Shown: positions 1 to 8,300, counted from the stretch's first letter. The stretch is DNA of 17,100 bases from CAZDSS01 sp964508185 (GCA_964508185.1 CAZDSS010000058.1:1-17100), one strand, 5' to 3'. Numbers and translations are program-made. The notes: generated by a model not told the origin, from the letters alone.

Positions 1-686
1 AGTTCCGCTACATGTTCGGCGGCAAGGCGCGCTGCCCCATCGTGGTGCGCACCACCTTCGGCATCGGCTTCAACGCCGCGGCCCAGCACAGCCAGTCCCT
101 GTACAATCTCGTGACCCACGTGCCGGGCCTCAAGGTGGTGGTGCCGGCGACCCCGGCCGAGGCCAAGGGCCTGATGCTGACCGCGATCCGCGATGACGAC
201 CCGGTGGTGTTCTTCGAGAACAAGGCGCTCTATGCGGTGAAGGGCGAGGTGCCCGAAGGCGAATATACCGTGCCCTTCGGCAAGGCGCGCATGGTGCGCC
301 AGGGCGATGACGTGACGGTGGTCGCCATCGGCCGCATGGTCATGCTGGCCGAGGAGGCGGCGAAGCGGCTCGAGGCCGACGGCATCGGCGTCGAGCTCAT
401 CGATCCCCGGACCCTGTCGCCCCTTGACGAGGAATCGATCCTCGACAGCGTGGAGAAGACCGGCCGTCTCGTGGTGGTGGACGAGTCGCATCCGCGCTGC
501 TCGGTCGCCCGCGACATCGCCGGGATCGTGGCGGAAAAGGCGTTCTCGTCGCTGCGCGCGCCGGTGCGCTGCGTCACCGGGCAGCATACGCCCATTCCCT
601 TCGCCCGCGAGCTCGAGGCCCTGTTCGGCCCGACCCCCGATCTCATCGAGGCGGCGGTGCGCGACGTGGTGGGATACGCCGTATGA
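1..686 (+). CDS. 2-oxo acid dehydrogenase E1 component, beta subunit (acetoin/pyruvate type), C-terminal part
   Basis: The 5' end is cut by the window edge; the frame is open from base 3 and ends in TGA at 684-686. E1 beta subunits pair with E1 alpha to bind thiamine diphosphate and decarboxylate a 2-oxo acid or cleave acetoin, passing the acyl group to E2. The visible part holds the end of the pyrimidine-binding domain (RYMFGGKARCPIVVRTTFG, then an HVPGLKVVVPATPAEAKG stretch). The C-terminal transketolase-like domain follows, with DVTVVAIGRMV, IDPRTLSPLDEE, DESHPRCSVARDIAG and TPIPFARELE, all typical of PdhB/AcoB/BkdB proteins. The stop codon overlaps the start of the E2 gene (ATGA), which implies translational coupling and a shared complex. 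The choice among acetoin, pyruvate and branched-chain substrate cannot be made from this fragment; the E2 lipoyl region leans towards the acetoin type. Confidence 0.93.
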   Translation, partial: FRYMFGGKARCPIVVRTTFGIGFNAAAQHSQSLYNLVTHVPGLKVVVPATPAEAKGLMLTAIRDDDPVVFFENKALYAVKGEVPEGEYTVPFGKARMVRQGDDVTVVAIGRMVMLAEEAAKRLEADGIGVELIDPRTLSPLDEESILDSVEKTGRLVVVDESHPRCSVARDIAGIVAEKAFSSLRAPVRCVTGQHTPIPFARELEALFGPTPDLIEAAVRDVVGYAV

Positions 687-2251
687 GCGGGAAACTCTAC
701 GCCTTCACCATGCCCAAATGGGGCATCGAGATGACCGAAGGGGTCATCGCCGAATGGATCATGCCCGAGGGCAAGCCGTTCAAGAAGGGCGAGATCATCG
801 CCCTCATCGAAAGCGACAAGATCGCCAACGAGGTGGAGGCGCTGTGGGACGGCGTCATCGTGCGCCGGGTGGCGGAAGCGGGTCAGACCCTGCCCGTGGG
901 CGCCCTGCTGGCAGTGATCGCCGACGGGGATGTCTCGGCTGACGAGATCGACGCCATGGTGCGCCGCTACGGCGGCGCGGCCCCGCAACCGGCTGCGGCT
1001 GCGGAGACCCCGCGGGTGGTGGAAGAGGCTCCAGCTCCGGCGCCCGCGGAAGGCAAGGCCCCGGCCGCTGCCGCCGAGCCTCAGGCGGATGACGACATCG
1101 ACGCCAGCCCCGAAGCGCGGCGCGTCGCGCGGGAGCTCGGCGTGGATCTTGCCGCCGTCACCGGCACCGGGCGCGGCGGCCGCATCACCCGGCAGGACGT
1201 GGAGATCGCCGCGGCGCGGGGCGAGCGCAAGGCGGGCGGCGGCTTCGTCGTCTCCGCCGTCAATGTCAGCCCGGCGGCGCGGACGCTGGCCGAGCTTCTG
1301 GAACTGCCGCTCGACGGCATCAAGGGTAGCGGCCGCGGCGGGCGCATCACCCGGCAGGATGTTGAAATCGCCGCCGCCCGTGCGGGCAAATCGGCGGACC
1401 TGATCGCAGCAGCGCGGGACGCGGTGAAGGCGTCGCCCCTGGCGCGGCGGCTTGCGGAACAGTTCAACCTGTCCCTCGACAAGGTCCAGGGCAGCGGCCC
1501 GCGCGGCCGCATCACCCGCCAGGACGTGGAGGCGGCGAGCCGCCAGGGGTCGCTTCAGGGCACGGACAATCCCTATCGCGCCGAGAAGCTCTCCTCCATG
1601 CGGCGCACCATCGCCCAGCGGCTCGAGGAAGCGAAGCGCAGCATTCCACATTTCTACCTCACGGCGGATGTGGAGCTTGACGCCCTGCTTGCGATCCGCG
1701 AGCAGGCCAACCGTCGGCCGGGGGCGGCGAAGCTTTCGGTCAACGATTTCCTGATCCGCGCCGTGGCGCTCGCCCTCAAACAGCTTCCCGATTGCAACGT
1801 TCAGTATGTGGACGGCGAGCGGCGGGTGTTCGAACATGCCGACGTCTCGGTCGCGGTTGCGGTGGAGGGCGGCCTCATCACCCCGGTGATCCGTCGCGCC
1901 GAGCAGAAGAACGTGGACCAGATCGGCGCCGAGATGCGCGACCTTGCAGCGCGCGCCCGCGAGGGCAGGCTTCTGCCCGAGGACTACAAGGGCGGCACCT
2001 TCTCCATCTCCAATCTCGGCATGTATGGCATCAAGCATTTCGATGCGGTCATCAATCCGCCGCAGGGGGCGATCCTCGCCGTCGGCGCGGGCGAGAAGCG
2101 GAATGTGGTGCGGAACGACGCCCCGGCCATCGCCACGGTGATGACCGTCACCATGTCCTGCGACCACCGGGTGATCGACGGGGCGCTCGGCGCGCAATGG
2201 CTCGCCGCCTTCAAGGCGCTGATCGAGAATCCCATCAGCCTTCTGCTCTGA
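683..2251 (+). CDS. Dihydrolipoamide acyltransferase (E2) with one lipoyl domain and three tandem E3/E1-binding domains
   Basis: This 522-residue E2 is the core of a 2-oxo acid dehydrogenase complex. It takes the acyl group from E1 on a lipoyl-lysine and transfers it to CoA. Residues 5-80 are the lipoyl domain, with Lys46 in ESDKIANEVEA as the expected lipoylated residue; the DKIANEVEA form resembles acetoin-dehydrogenase E2. An Ala/Pro-rich swinging linker covers about 98-138. Three peripheral-subunit-binding domains follow at about 140-178, 194-232 and 249-286, each of the form SPxAR...GxGxxGRITRQDVE. Most E2 proteins have one. The catalytic domain occupies about 298-522 and ends with CDHRVIDGA, where His495 and Asp499 are the expected HxxxDG residues. 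The ATG overlaps the E1-beta stop, with GGTGGG upstream as a plausible ribosome site. No E3 gene is in view. Confidence 0.95.
   Translation: MSGKLYAFTMPKWGIEMTEGVIAEWIMPEGKPFKKGEIIALIESDKIANEVEALWDGVIVRRVAEAGQTLPVGALLAVIADGDVSADEIDAMVRRYGGAAPQPAAAAETPRVVEEAPAPAPAEGKAPAAAAEPQADDDIDASPEARRVARELGVDLAAVTGTGRGGRITRQDVEIAAARGERKAGGGFVVSAVNVSPAARTLAELLELPLDGIKGSGRGGRITRQDVEIAAARAGKSADLIAAARDAVKASPLARRLAEQFNLSLDKVQGSGPRGRITRQDVEAASRQGSLQGTDNPYRAEKLSSMRRTIAQRLEEAKRSIPHFYLTADVELDALLAIREQANRRPGAAKLSVNDFLIRAVALALKQLPDCNVQYVDGERRVFEHADVSVAVAVEGGLITPVIRRAEQKNVDQIGAEMRDLAARAREGRLLPEDYKGGTFSISNLGMYGIKHFDAVINPPQGAILAVGAGEKRNVVRNDAPAIATVMTVTMSCDHRVIDGALGAQWLAAFKALIENPISLLL
1100..1540 (+). repeat. Three tandem peripheral-subunit-binding domain (PSBD) repeats within the E2 gene
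   Basis: Unit 1 is about 1100-1216, unit 2 about 1262-1378 and unit 3 about 1427-1540. The GRITRQDVE core recurs at residues 166, 220 and 275, a period of 54-55 residues. Units 1 and 2 share 17 identical residues (163-179 and 217-233). The DNA of these two 51-bp stretches differs at 8 third-codon positions, all synonymous. Unit 3 is more divergent (GPRGRITRQDVEAAS). The linkers between units are short and lack the Ala/Pro-rich character of the linker after the lipoyl domain. Confidence 0.9.
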
Positions 2252-2273
2252 ACGCTGCCATCGGAGCCATGAA

Positions 2274-2306
2274 AAAAGCCCCCGGGCGGCCTGCCCGGGG
2301 GCTTTT
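2274..2306. terminator. Bidirectional rho-independent terminator between convergent E2 and SDR genes
   Basis: A perfect 14-bp inverted repeat, AAAAGCCCCCGGGC (2274-2287) and GCCCGGGGGCTTTT (2293-2306), is closed by the 5-nt loop GGCCT. The plus-strand transcript ends the hairpin in a four-U run followed by CUUG. The minus-strand transcript ends in six U (complement of 2272-2277). It lies 22 bp after the E2 stop and 24 bp from the SDR stop, so it can serve both genes. Confidence 0.93.
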
Positions 2307-2330
2307 CTTGTGGGCGCGGCAGGCGCGCGC

Positions 2331-3092
2331 TCAGTAGCGCACGCCCTTGGTGAAACCGCCGTCCACCACCACATTGGCGCCGACCACCGCATTGGCGCGG
2401 GGGCTTGCGAGGAAGGCGACCACGTTGGCCACTTCCTCCGGCGTCGTCATGGCGCCGCGCGGCATCTTGGCCATGGCGGCATTGAAGAAGTCGGGCATGG
2501 CGCCTTCGATCATCTCCCAGGCGCCGCCCTTGAAATAGACGGGGCCGGGGCAGACGCAATTGACGCGCACGCGGTCCTTGGCCGCCACCAGCGACAGCTT
2601 CTTGGTGTAGTTGACGAGCGCCGCCTTCATGGCGTCATAGGCCCAGGCGCCCGCGAATTCCTCGAGGGCGTTGGTGCTGGAGATGATGACGATGGCGCCG
2701 TCGCCGGATTTCTTGAGATAGGGCATCAGCACCTCGACGCCGCGCACGGCGCCCAGCATGTCCACCTCGAAGCATTTGTGCCAGCTCTCCTCGCCCTCGT
2801 CGCCGCCGCCGGCGCTCACGTTGGGCACGAAGATGTCGCAGCCGCCCAGTTCGTCGGCCGCCTGTTTGAGCCAGTTCTTGTATTCATCCCCCTTGCGGAT
2901 ATTGACGACGCCGCCCACCGCGTTGACGCCCTTCGCCTTCAAGGCCGCGACGGCCTCGTCCACCTCGCCCGCATCCCGCGCGCAGAGGCCGATATGCACG
3001 CCCTCGTCGGCGAGCAGGTCGACGATGCGGCGGCCGATCCCGCGGGTCGCCCCGGTGACGATCGCCCGTTTCCCCTTCAGTCCAAGATCCAT
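2331..3092 (-). CDS. SDR-family NAD(P)-dependent oxidoreductase
   Basis: This 253-residue protein has the length and layout of a classical short-chain dehydrogenase/reductase. The cofactor motif TGATRGIG is at 13-20 and the catalytic YxxxK is Tyr152-Asp-Ala-Met-Lys156. Ser138/Ser139 (VIISST) lie upstream of it at the usual place, and PGPV is at 182-185. The C terminus ends VVVDGGFTKGVRY, as in FabG-like enzymes. Two departures are visible: the usual NNAG is NVSAG (91-95), and the Asn of the catalytic tetrad in the VN(L/M)xG helix is Asp111 (EVDMLGAV). The substrate cannot be told from sequence. The ATG at 3092 has AAGGAGAG just upstream. It is convergent with the E2 gene and divergent from the ferredoxin reductase gene, so it is probably a one-gene unit. 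Confidence 0.9.
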   Translation of the reverse strand: MDLGLKGKRAIVTGATRGIGRRIVDLLADEGVHIGLCARDAGEVDEAVAALKAKGVNAVGGVVNIRKGDEYKNWLKQAADELGGCDIFVPNVSAGGGDEGEESWHKCFEVDMLGAVRGVEVLMPYLKKSGDGAIVIISSTNALEEFAGAWAYDAMKAALVNYTKKLSLVAAKDRVRVNCVCPGPVYFKGGAWEMIEGAMPDFFNAAMAKMPRGAMTTPEEVANVVAFLASPRANAVVGANVVVDGGFTKGVRY

Positions 3093-3280
3093 GAGCCTCT
3101 CCTTTCATTGTGGGGGGACGGCGGGCCAAGAAAGCAGTTGAACCGCGTCCGCCCTGCCGGTTACAAGAACAGCGGCTGGACGAGAATTATGAAAATAAAG
3201 AGCTAGTCTTCCAGCGTCCCCATTCTACCATCCGGTCTACACCACGACCTGATGCGGAATAAAGGCTTGGGCGGAGAAAC
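3093..3280. promoter_or_regulatory. Divergent intergenic region with likely promoters for the SDR and ferredoxin reductase genes
   Basis: This 188-bp stretch holds no supported gene. It separates two genes transcribed away from each other, so it should contain both promoters. A short AT-rich island at about 3181-3209 (GAATTATGAAAATAAAG) stands out in the GC-rich surroundings and is the most likely place for melting and a -10 element for the plus-strand pair. No convincing -35/-10 pair with 16-18 bp spacing was found; TTGAAC at 3138-3143 has only a poor partner. GGCGGAGAA just before 3281 and AAGGAGAG before the SDR start are the ribosome sites. Confidence 0.45.
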
Positions 3281-4492
3281 ATGGCTAAAACTATCGTTAT
3301 TGTCGGGGCGGGGCAGGCGGCGGCGCAGGCGGTGCAGACCTTGCGTTCCAAGGACGCCGAATGCCGGATCATTCTCATCGGGGACGAGGCCTATCTCCCC
3401 TACGAACGCCCCCCCCTTTCCAAGGCGTTCCTCGCGGGCGACGTCGATCTCGACAAGATCACCCTGCGCAAGGCGAGCTATTTCGAGGAAAAGGCGGTGG
3501 ACGTCCGCCTCGATACGCGGGTGAGCCATATTGACCGGCAGGCGCGGGAAGTGGAGCTCGCGGACGGCACGCGCATCGGCTACGACGCCCTGATCCTCGC
3601 GACCGGCTCGCGGGTGCGGAAGCTTCCCGTGGAAGGCGCCGACCTTCCGGGCGTGCATTATCTGCGCGACGTCGCCGACGTCCTGGGTCTCCGGCCGCAC
3701 ATCCACGAGGGCGCGCGGATCGCGATCGTGGGCGCGGGCTATATCGGGCTCGAGGTTGCGGCGGTCGCGCGCAAGCATGGCGCGGAGGTCACCGTCCTCG
3801 AGGCCATGGACCGGGTGATGGCGCGCGTCGCGGCCGAGCCGATCTCCCGCTTCTACGAGAACGTCCATCGCGATGCGGGCGTCGATCTCCGCCTCAATGT
3901 GGGGATCGCCCGCTTCGAGGGCGACGGCAAGTTCGAGCGGGTGCGCCTTGCGGACGGATCGGCCGTCGAGGCCGACATCGTGGTGGTCGGCATCGGCATC
4001 CTGCCCAATGTGGAGCTTGCGGCGGAAGCGGGTCTTGCGGTCGACAACGGCATCGTCGTCGACGAATGCTGCCGCACCAGCGATCCCGCCATCTTCGCCG
4101 CCGGCGACTGCACCAACCATCCCAACCCCCTGATCGGCGAACGGATCCGCCTGGAATCGGTGCAGAACGCCGTATCCCAGGGCAAGACCGCGGCGCTCGC
4201 CGCGCTCGGCATCTTCGAGCCCTATGCGGAAGTGCCCTGGTTCTGGTCCGACCAGTATGATCTCAAGCTGCAGATCGCGGGACTTTGGCATCCCGATGAC
4301 GAGGTGGTCTTGCGCGGCGACCCGAAGACTCATAAGTTCTCCGCGGTCTATCTCCGCAACGGCAAGATCGCGGCGATCAACACGATCAACAATCTGAAGG
4401 ATTTTCTGCCTGCGAAGAAGCTGATCGCGGAGGGCAAGGTGGTCGACCGGGAGCGGCTGGCCGATCCGGAATTCTCCCTCAAGGATCTCTAG
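3281..4492 (+). CDS. FAD-dependent NAD(P)H:ferredoxin reductase (putidaredoxin/rubredoxin reductase family)
   Basis: This 403-residue flavoprotein passes electrons from NAD(P)H to a small iron-sulfur protein. The FAD-binding Rossmann motif VGAGQAA is at 8-14, followed by YERPPLSK (41-48) and LATGSRVRKLP (106-115). The second Rossmann motif for the nicotinamide cofactor is GAGYIGLEVA at 151-160. Glu174 ends the following strand (VTVLEAMDRV), which normally means NADH preference. GIGILPNVELA (237-247) and FAAGDC (272-277) are the later FAD motifs. The C-terminal domain contains WFWSDQYDLKLQIAG (320-334), typical of putidaredoxin-reductase-like enzymes. Length and domain order match the family. 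The [2Fe-2S] ferredoxin gene begins 24 bp downstream on the same strand and is the obvious partner. No P450 or Rieske oxygenase is present here to name the final acceptor. Confidence 0.93.
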   Translation: MAKTIVIVGAGQAAAQAVQTLRSKDAECRIILIGDEAYLPYERPPLSKAFLAGDVDLDKITLRKASYFEEKAVDVRLDTRVSHIDRQAREVELADGTRIGYDALILATGSRVRKLPVEGADLPGVHYLRDVADVLGLRPHIHEGARIAIVGAGYIGLEVAAVARKHGAEVTVLEAMDRVMARVAAEPISRFYENVHRDAGVDLRLNVGIARFEGDGKFERVRLADGSAVEADIVVVGIGILPNVELAAEAGLAVDNGIVVDECCRTSDPAIFAAGDCTNHPNPLIGERIRLESVQNAVSQGKTAALAALGIFEPYAEVPWFWSDQYDLKLQIAGLWHPDDEVVLRGDPKTHKFSAVYLRNGKIAAINTINNLKDFLPAKKLIAEGKVVDRERLADPEFSLKDL

Positions 4493-4516
4493 AACTGTAA
4501 GCGAGACACAAGAATC

Positions 4517-4831
4517 ATGGCCAAGTTAATTGTTACCAATCGCGACGGCGACACCCAGGAGGTGACGGGCGAAATCGGCCTGTCGGTCATGGAAATCCTG
4601 CGCGACAACGATTTCGAAATCGCCGCCATCTGCGGCGGCATGTGCTCCTGCGCCACCAGCCATGTCTATGTGGACGAGGAATGGCTGGCGAAGACCGGCG
4701 AATGCCAGGACGACGAGAAGGAACTGCTGCAGGAGCTCGAAAGCTTCCAGAGCAATTCCCGCCTGAGCTGCCAGATCGAATTCACCGAGGAACTGGACGG
4801 CCTGAGCCTGACCGTCGCGCCCGACGAATAA
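4517..4831 (+). CDS. [2Fe-2S] ferredoxin, adrenodoxin/putidaredoxin-like, with a variant cysteine motif
   Basis: This 104-residue protein has the fold signature of vertebrate-type [2Fe-2S] ferredoxins: GLSVMEILRDND, ICGGMCSCATSHVYVDEEW, then RLSCQIEF near the C terminus. Putidaredoxin binds its cluster through CysX5CysX2Cys plus a distant Cys. Aligned to that pattern, Cys39, Cys45 and Cys85 are present, but the third ligand is Ser48 (codon AGC at 4658-4660). An additional Cys43 lies two residues before Cys45, and Cys63 is another non-canonical cysteine. The likely job is to accept electrons from the adjacent reductase. The start ATG follows a weak AGCGAG ribosome site. A strong terminator follows the gene, so reductase and ferredoxin form a two-gene operon. 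Confidence 0.92.
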   Translation: MAKLIVTNRDGDTQEVTGEIGLSVMEILRDNDFEIAAICGGMCSCATSHVYVDEEWLAKTGECQDDEKELLQELESFQSNSRLSCQIEFTEELDGLSLTVAPDE

Positions 4832-4859
4832 GCGCGAATTTCCGGCAGACAGCAAAAAG

Positions 4860-4888
4860 AAAGGCGTCGGATGACCGACGCCTTTTTT
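4860..4888. terminator. Bidirectional rho-independent terminator between ferredoxin and thioredoxin genes
   Basis: The 11-bp perfect stem AAAGGCGTCGG (4860-4870) and CCGACGCCTTT (4875-4885) encloses the tetranucleotide loop ATGA. The plus transcript continues to a six-U run (4883-4888). The minus transcript ends in UUUCUUUUUG, so both convergent genes can use it. Confidence 0.93.
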
Positions 4889-4909
4889 CGTGGATCCGTC
4901 GCTTTGGAA

Positions 4910-5233
4910 TCAGGCGATGGACTTCTTGATCCAGTCGACGAGGGCCGACTTCGGCAGCGCGCCGATCTTGGTAGCCAGAGGGCGGCCGTCCTTGAAGATG
5001 ATCATGGTCGGGATGCTGCGCACGCCGTACTGGGCGGGAGCCGTCGGGTTCTCGTCCACGTTCACCTTCACGACCTTGATCTCGCCGCTCATCTCGTCGG
5101 AGATCTGCTCCAGAGCGGGGCCGATCTGACGGCAGGGACCGCACCATTCCGCCCAAAAATCCACCAGCACAGGGCCGGAGGACTTCAACACTTCCGCTTC
5201 GAAATTTGCATCGGTCACTGCTGTGGTCGCCAT
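4910..5233 (-). CDS. trxA: Thioredoxin 1
   Basis: This 107-residue cytoplasmic thiol-disulfide oxidoreductase has the usual TrxA length and no signal peptide. The redox centre WCGPC is at 30-34 with Cys31 and Cys34. The buried Asp26 (VDFWAEW) and the cis-proline Pro75 (SIPTMIIF) are in place, as is the C-terminal KIGALPKSALVDWI. It reduces protein disulfides, such as those of ribonucleotide reductase, using electrons from thioredoxin reductase, which is not in the window. The ATG has AAGGA five bases upstream. It lies 81 bp downstream of addA on the same strand and has its own predicted promoter, with a terminator beyond its stop. It is therefore the last gene of the minus-strand cluster and can be expressed independently. 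Confidence 0.97.
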   Translation of the reverse strand: MATTAVTDANFEAEVLKSSGPVLVDFWAEWCGPCRQIGPALEQISDEMSGEIKVVKVNVDENPTAPAQYGVRSIPTMIIFKDGRPLATKIGALPKSALVDWIKKSIA

Positions 5234-5289
5234 AGTATCCTTGTCCTTTCCAGTTGAGCGGTCCGGTCGCGGCCCGTCCTATACCGGCA

Positions 5290-5318
5290 AATCTAGGAAG
5301 GCAGGGGGGCTCCGTCAA
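5290..5318 (-). promoter_or_regulatory. Predicted sigma-70 promoter of trxA, -35 overlapping the addA stop codon
   Basis: On the minus strand TTGACG (complement of 5313-5318) is followed after exactly 17 bp by TAGATT (complement of 5290-5295). These match the -35 consensus at five of six bases and the -10 consensus at four of six. Transcription would start near 5283, giving a leader of about 50 nt before the trxA ATG. The TGA stop of addA (5315-5317) is inside the -35 hexamer. A second TATAGG slightly downstream is an alternative -10 but has no good -35. Confidence 0.55.
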
Positions 5319-8300
5319 GGAAGCCGCTGCCGCCCCGTCGTCTGGAAGGCCACGCCGTCGAGAAGCGCCTCGTCGAGCTCCATCAGATGGGGAATGTCCG
5401 TCCAGAGCAGGGCGGCGCGCACCCGACGGTCGGGATAGATCCCGCGGAGAAGCCGCACATAGCCTGCCATCTGGCGGAGATAGGCGGGCGGCACGTCCGC
5501 CGGATCCCGGGGCGGCGGCCGGTTGGTCTTGTAGTCGACGACCAGCACCTCGTCCTCGGTGATCGCCAGCCGGTCCACCTGGCCGGCGATGGGCGTCGTG
5601 CCGATGATCCCGGCAAGCGCCACCTCCGCCCGGCTTCCGGGGGCGAAAAGCGGCGCGAAGTCGGGATGGGTCAGGACCGCCATCACCTCCCCGACGAGCG
5701 CCTCGGCCTCGTCGCCGTCAAGCTCCGGCGCGGACAGCTTCAGGAAATTGAGCGCCGCCCCCCGCCGTTCTACGGGGGCAAGCGCGGGCAGGCGTTCGAG
5801 CAGCCGGTGAATGAGCGTCCCGCGCTTGAAGCGGGTCGCGGTCGCGGCGCGCAGCTCGGCGCGGCGGAGCGGACTTTGCACCGGCGGCTCCGCCTCGTCC
5901 GGCCGCGACGGGGTCAGGGGCCGTGCCGGGACCGGCTCCGGCGGCGGTGGCGACTTCAGGAACGCAGGGAACGGCGCGGCGGCGGTTTCCGCGCTTTCGG
6001 CCGCGGGCGGGCGGGGTGCGGCCTTCTGCGGCAGGGCGTAGCGCCGCACCGGCCCTTCGGGTGTGACGATCTCCGTCACATGGTCCGGCTGTTCCGCGGC
6101 GAGGCGATCGAACGCGGCCTTGGCCAGATTGTACCAGCAGCCGTCCTCGGGCTTGCGCTTCGTCTCCCAGCCCGCGATCACCAGGCAATCGGCGGCGCGG
6201 GTGAGGGCGACGTAGAGCAGGCGCAGATATTCCTGCCGCGCCCGCTCCTTCATGGCGTCCCGCGCCGCGCCTACGGGCCCCAGGGCATGTTCCGTCCGCC
6301 CCGGCCACAGGACGAAGCGGTCGGCCTCGCCCTTGGGGTCGGGGAAATCCACCAGACGGTCGCGGAAATCGGGGCTCTGGCAGGTGTCCGGCATGATGAC
6401 CACCGGCGCCTGAAGGCCCTTGGCGCCGTGGACCGTCATGATGCGCACCTGGTCCTGACCCTGCTCCATGTCGCGCTTGATCTCCACCTCCCGCGCCGCG
6501 AGCCAGTGGAGGAGCCCCTGCAGGGACGGCGCGTGACTCGCCTCATAGGCCAGCGTCAGGCCGAGGAACTCGTCCAGCGGGTCGTGGGCCTCGGGGCCGA
6601 GGCGGGCAAGAATGCGCTCCCGCCCGCTCCTGCCCGTCGCGTCGGGCGCGGTCAGGAAGCGCGCGAAGAAGTCGTGGGGGCTCAAGTAGTCCGCCGCGTT
6701 GAGGACTTCGGTCAGGAACCTGCGCGCCCGATCGAAGCGCGGATCGGGATGGGCGAGCAGGGCCTGCCACAGGCTTTTTTCCTCCCGCCCCTGGGCGAGG
6801 TCGTAGAGATCGTCTTCACCAAGGCCAACGAGCGGGCTCTTGAGCAGGGCGGCGAGATTGAGATCGTCCTCGGGAAGCAGAGCGAAGGCGCCGAGGGCCA
6901 TCAGGTCCATGACCGCGATCTGGTCGGTCACCACCATGCGGTCGGCCCCGGCCACCGGCACCTCGAGGAACTTGAGGGCGCTGAGCAGCAGCTGGTCGAA
7001 GGCCGTGCGCCGCCGCACCAGGATCAGGATGTCGCCGGGACGGATGGGTGTGCCGCGGCTTTCAAGGATCACGCCCTCGTCCAGCATGCGCCGCACATGG
7101 CGGGCGATGCGCAGGGCGAGGCGGGCGTCCGCCGACGACTGGTCGGCGAGATTGACGGGCAGCAGCCAGCCTTCGTCCTCTTCCTCCGTGGCGCCGGGTT
7201 CGGGCTTTTCGGTCTCCCACAGCTCCACCCAGCCGCCGTCGCCGGCGCGGAAGCTGTTGTGGCCGCGATAGCTGTCGTCAAGCAGTCCGCCGCGCAGTTC
7301 CTCGGGCGTGAAGACCGCATCCACGAAATTGAGGACGGCGGGCACCGAGCGGAAGGAAAGGTCCAGCGCCACGTCGCGGAAGGTTTCCATGGCCGCTTCC
7401 ACGCGCACGCGGAAATGCTCCTTGGCGCGGAGGAACTCCCGCGGATCCGCGCGCTGGAAGCTGTAGATGGACTGCTTCACGTCGCCGACGGCGAAGATGG
7501 TGCGGCGGCGCTCGGCGGCGCTCTTGCCGGTGAAGAATTCGTTGGCCAGCGCCTCGATCACCCGCCATTGCTCGGGGTTCGTGTCCTGCGCCTCGTCCAC
7601 CAGCACATGATCGAGGCCGCCGTCCAGCTTGAACAGCACCCAGGGGGCGATGTCCGGCTGCTCGAGGAGGGCGAGGGTCGTAAGAATGAGGTCGTCGTAA
7701 TCGAGCGCCACCTGCCGCCGCTTTTCCTGGTCGTAGCTCGCAAGGGCGGCAAGCCCGAAGACGAGAAGGGCTTCGGTATTTTCCGCGACCTCGACGAGGG
7801 CCAGCCGCTCCCGCACGGCCTGCACCCGCTCGCATTCCTCGGCGAGAAAATCGGGAAGGTCCGGGTACTCCGCCGCGACGCCCTTGGTCATGAGGCGCTT
7901 GCGCGGCTCGCCCTTGTCGGTGAGATAGGCCCTGCAATAGGCGCGGAAATCCTCGACGTTCGGGGCGTCATTCGAAAGCCAGGCGCGGATGAGGGCCGCG
8001 CGCTCCCCGTCTTCCTTGCCGCCCTTGCTGAGGGCTTCCGCGGCGTGGGCGAGGCCGTCGCGGTCCATGACGCTGCGGAAATCCTCGAGGATGGCGGCCG
8101 AGCTCTCGTCGGGGGCAAGGCCCAGCCGCCGCCGCACGGCCAGCGCCATGCCCATATGGGTCTGGAACCGGCGGGTCAGGCGTTCGAGGGCGCTCCGCTC
8201 CATGATGAGGGCGCTCACCAGTTCCTGGAAGCTGTGCTCGGTCAGCCGCCGCGCCATGCGGTCGAGGGCGGCGGCAAGCGCCGGATCGCGGTTGCGGTCG

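Noticed and set aside
230..2392. A 720-codon minus-strand open frame opposite the E1 beta and E2 genes
   Set aside because: It crosses the terminator and two recognised plus-strand genes. Its internal repeats only mirror the three PSBD repeats.
3138..3166. TTGAAC-N17-TTACAA as a sigma-70 promoter for the ferredoxin reductase
   Set aside because: The spacing is right but the -10 matches at only two of six positions.
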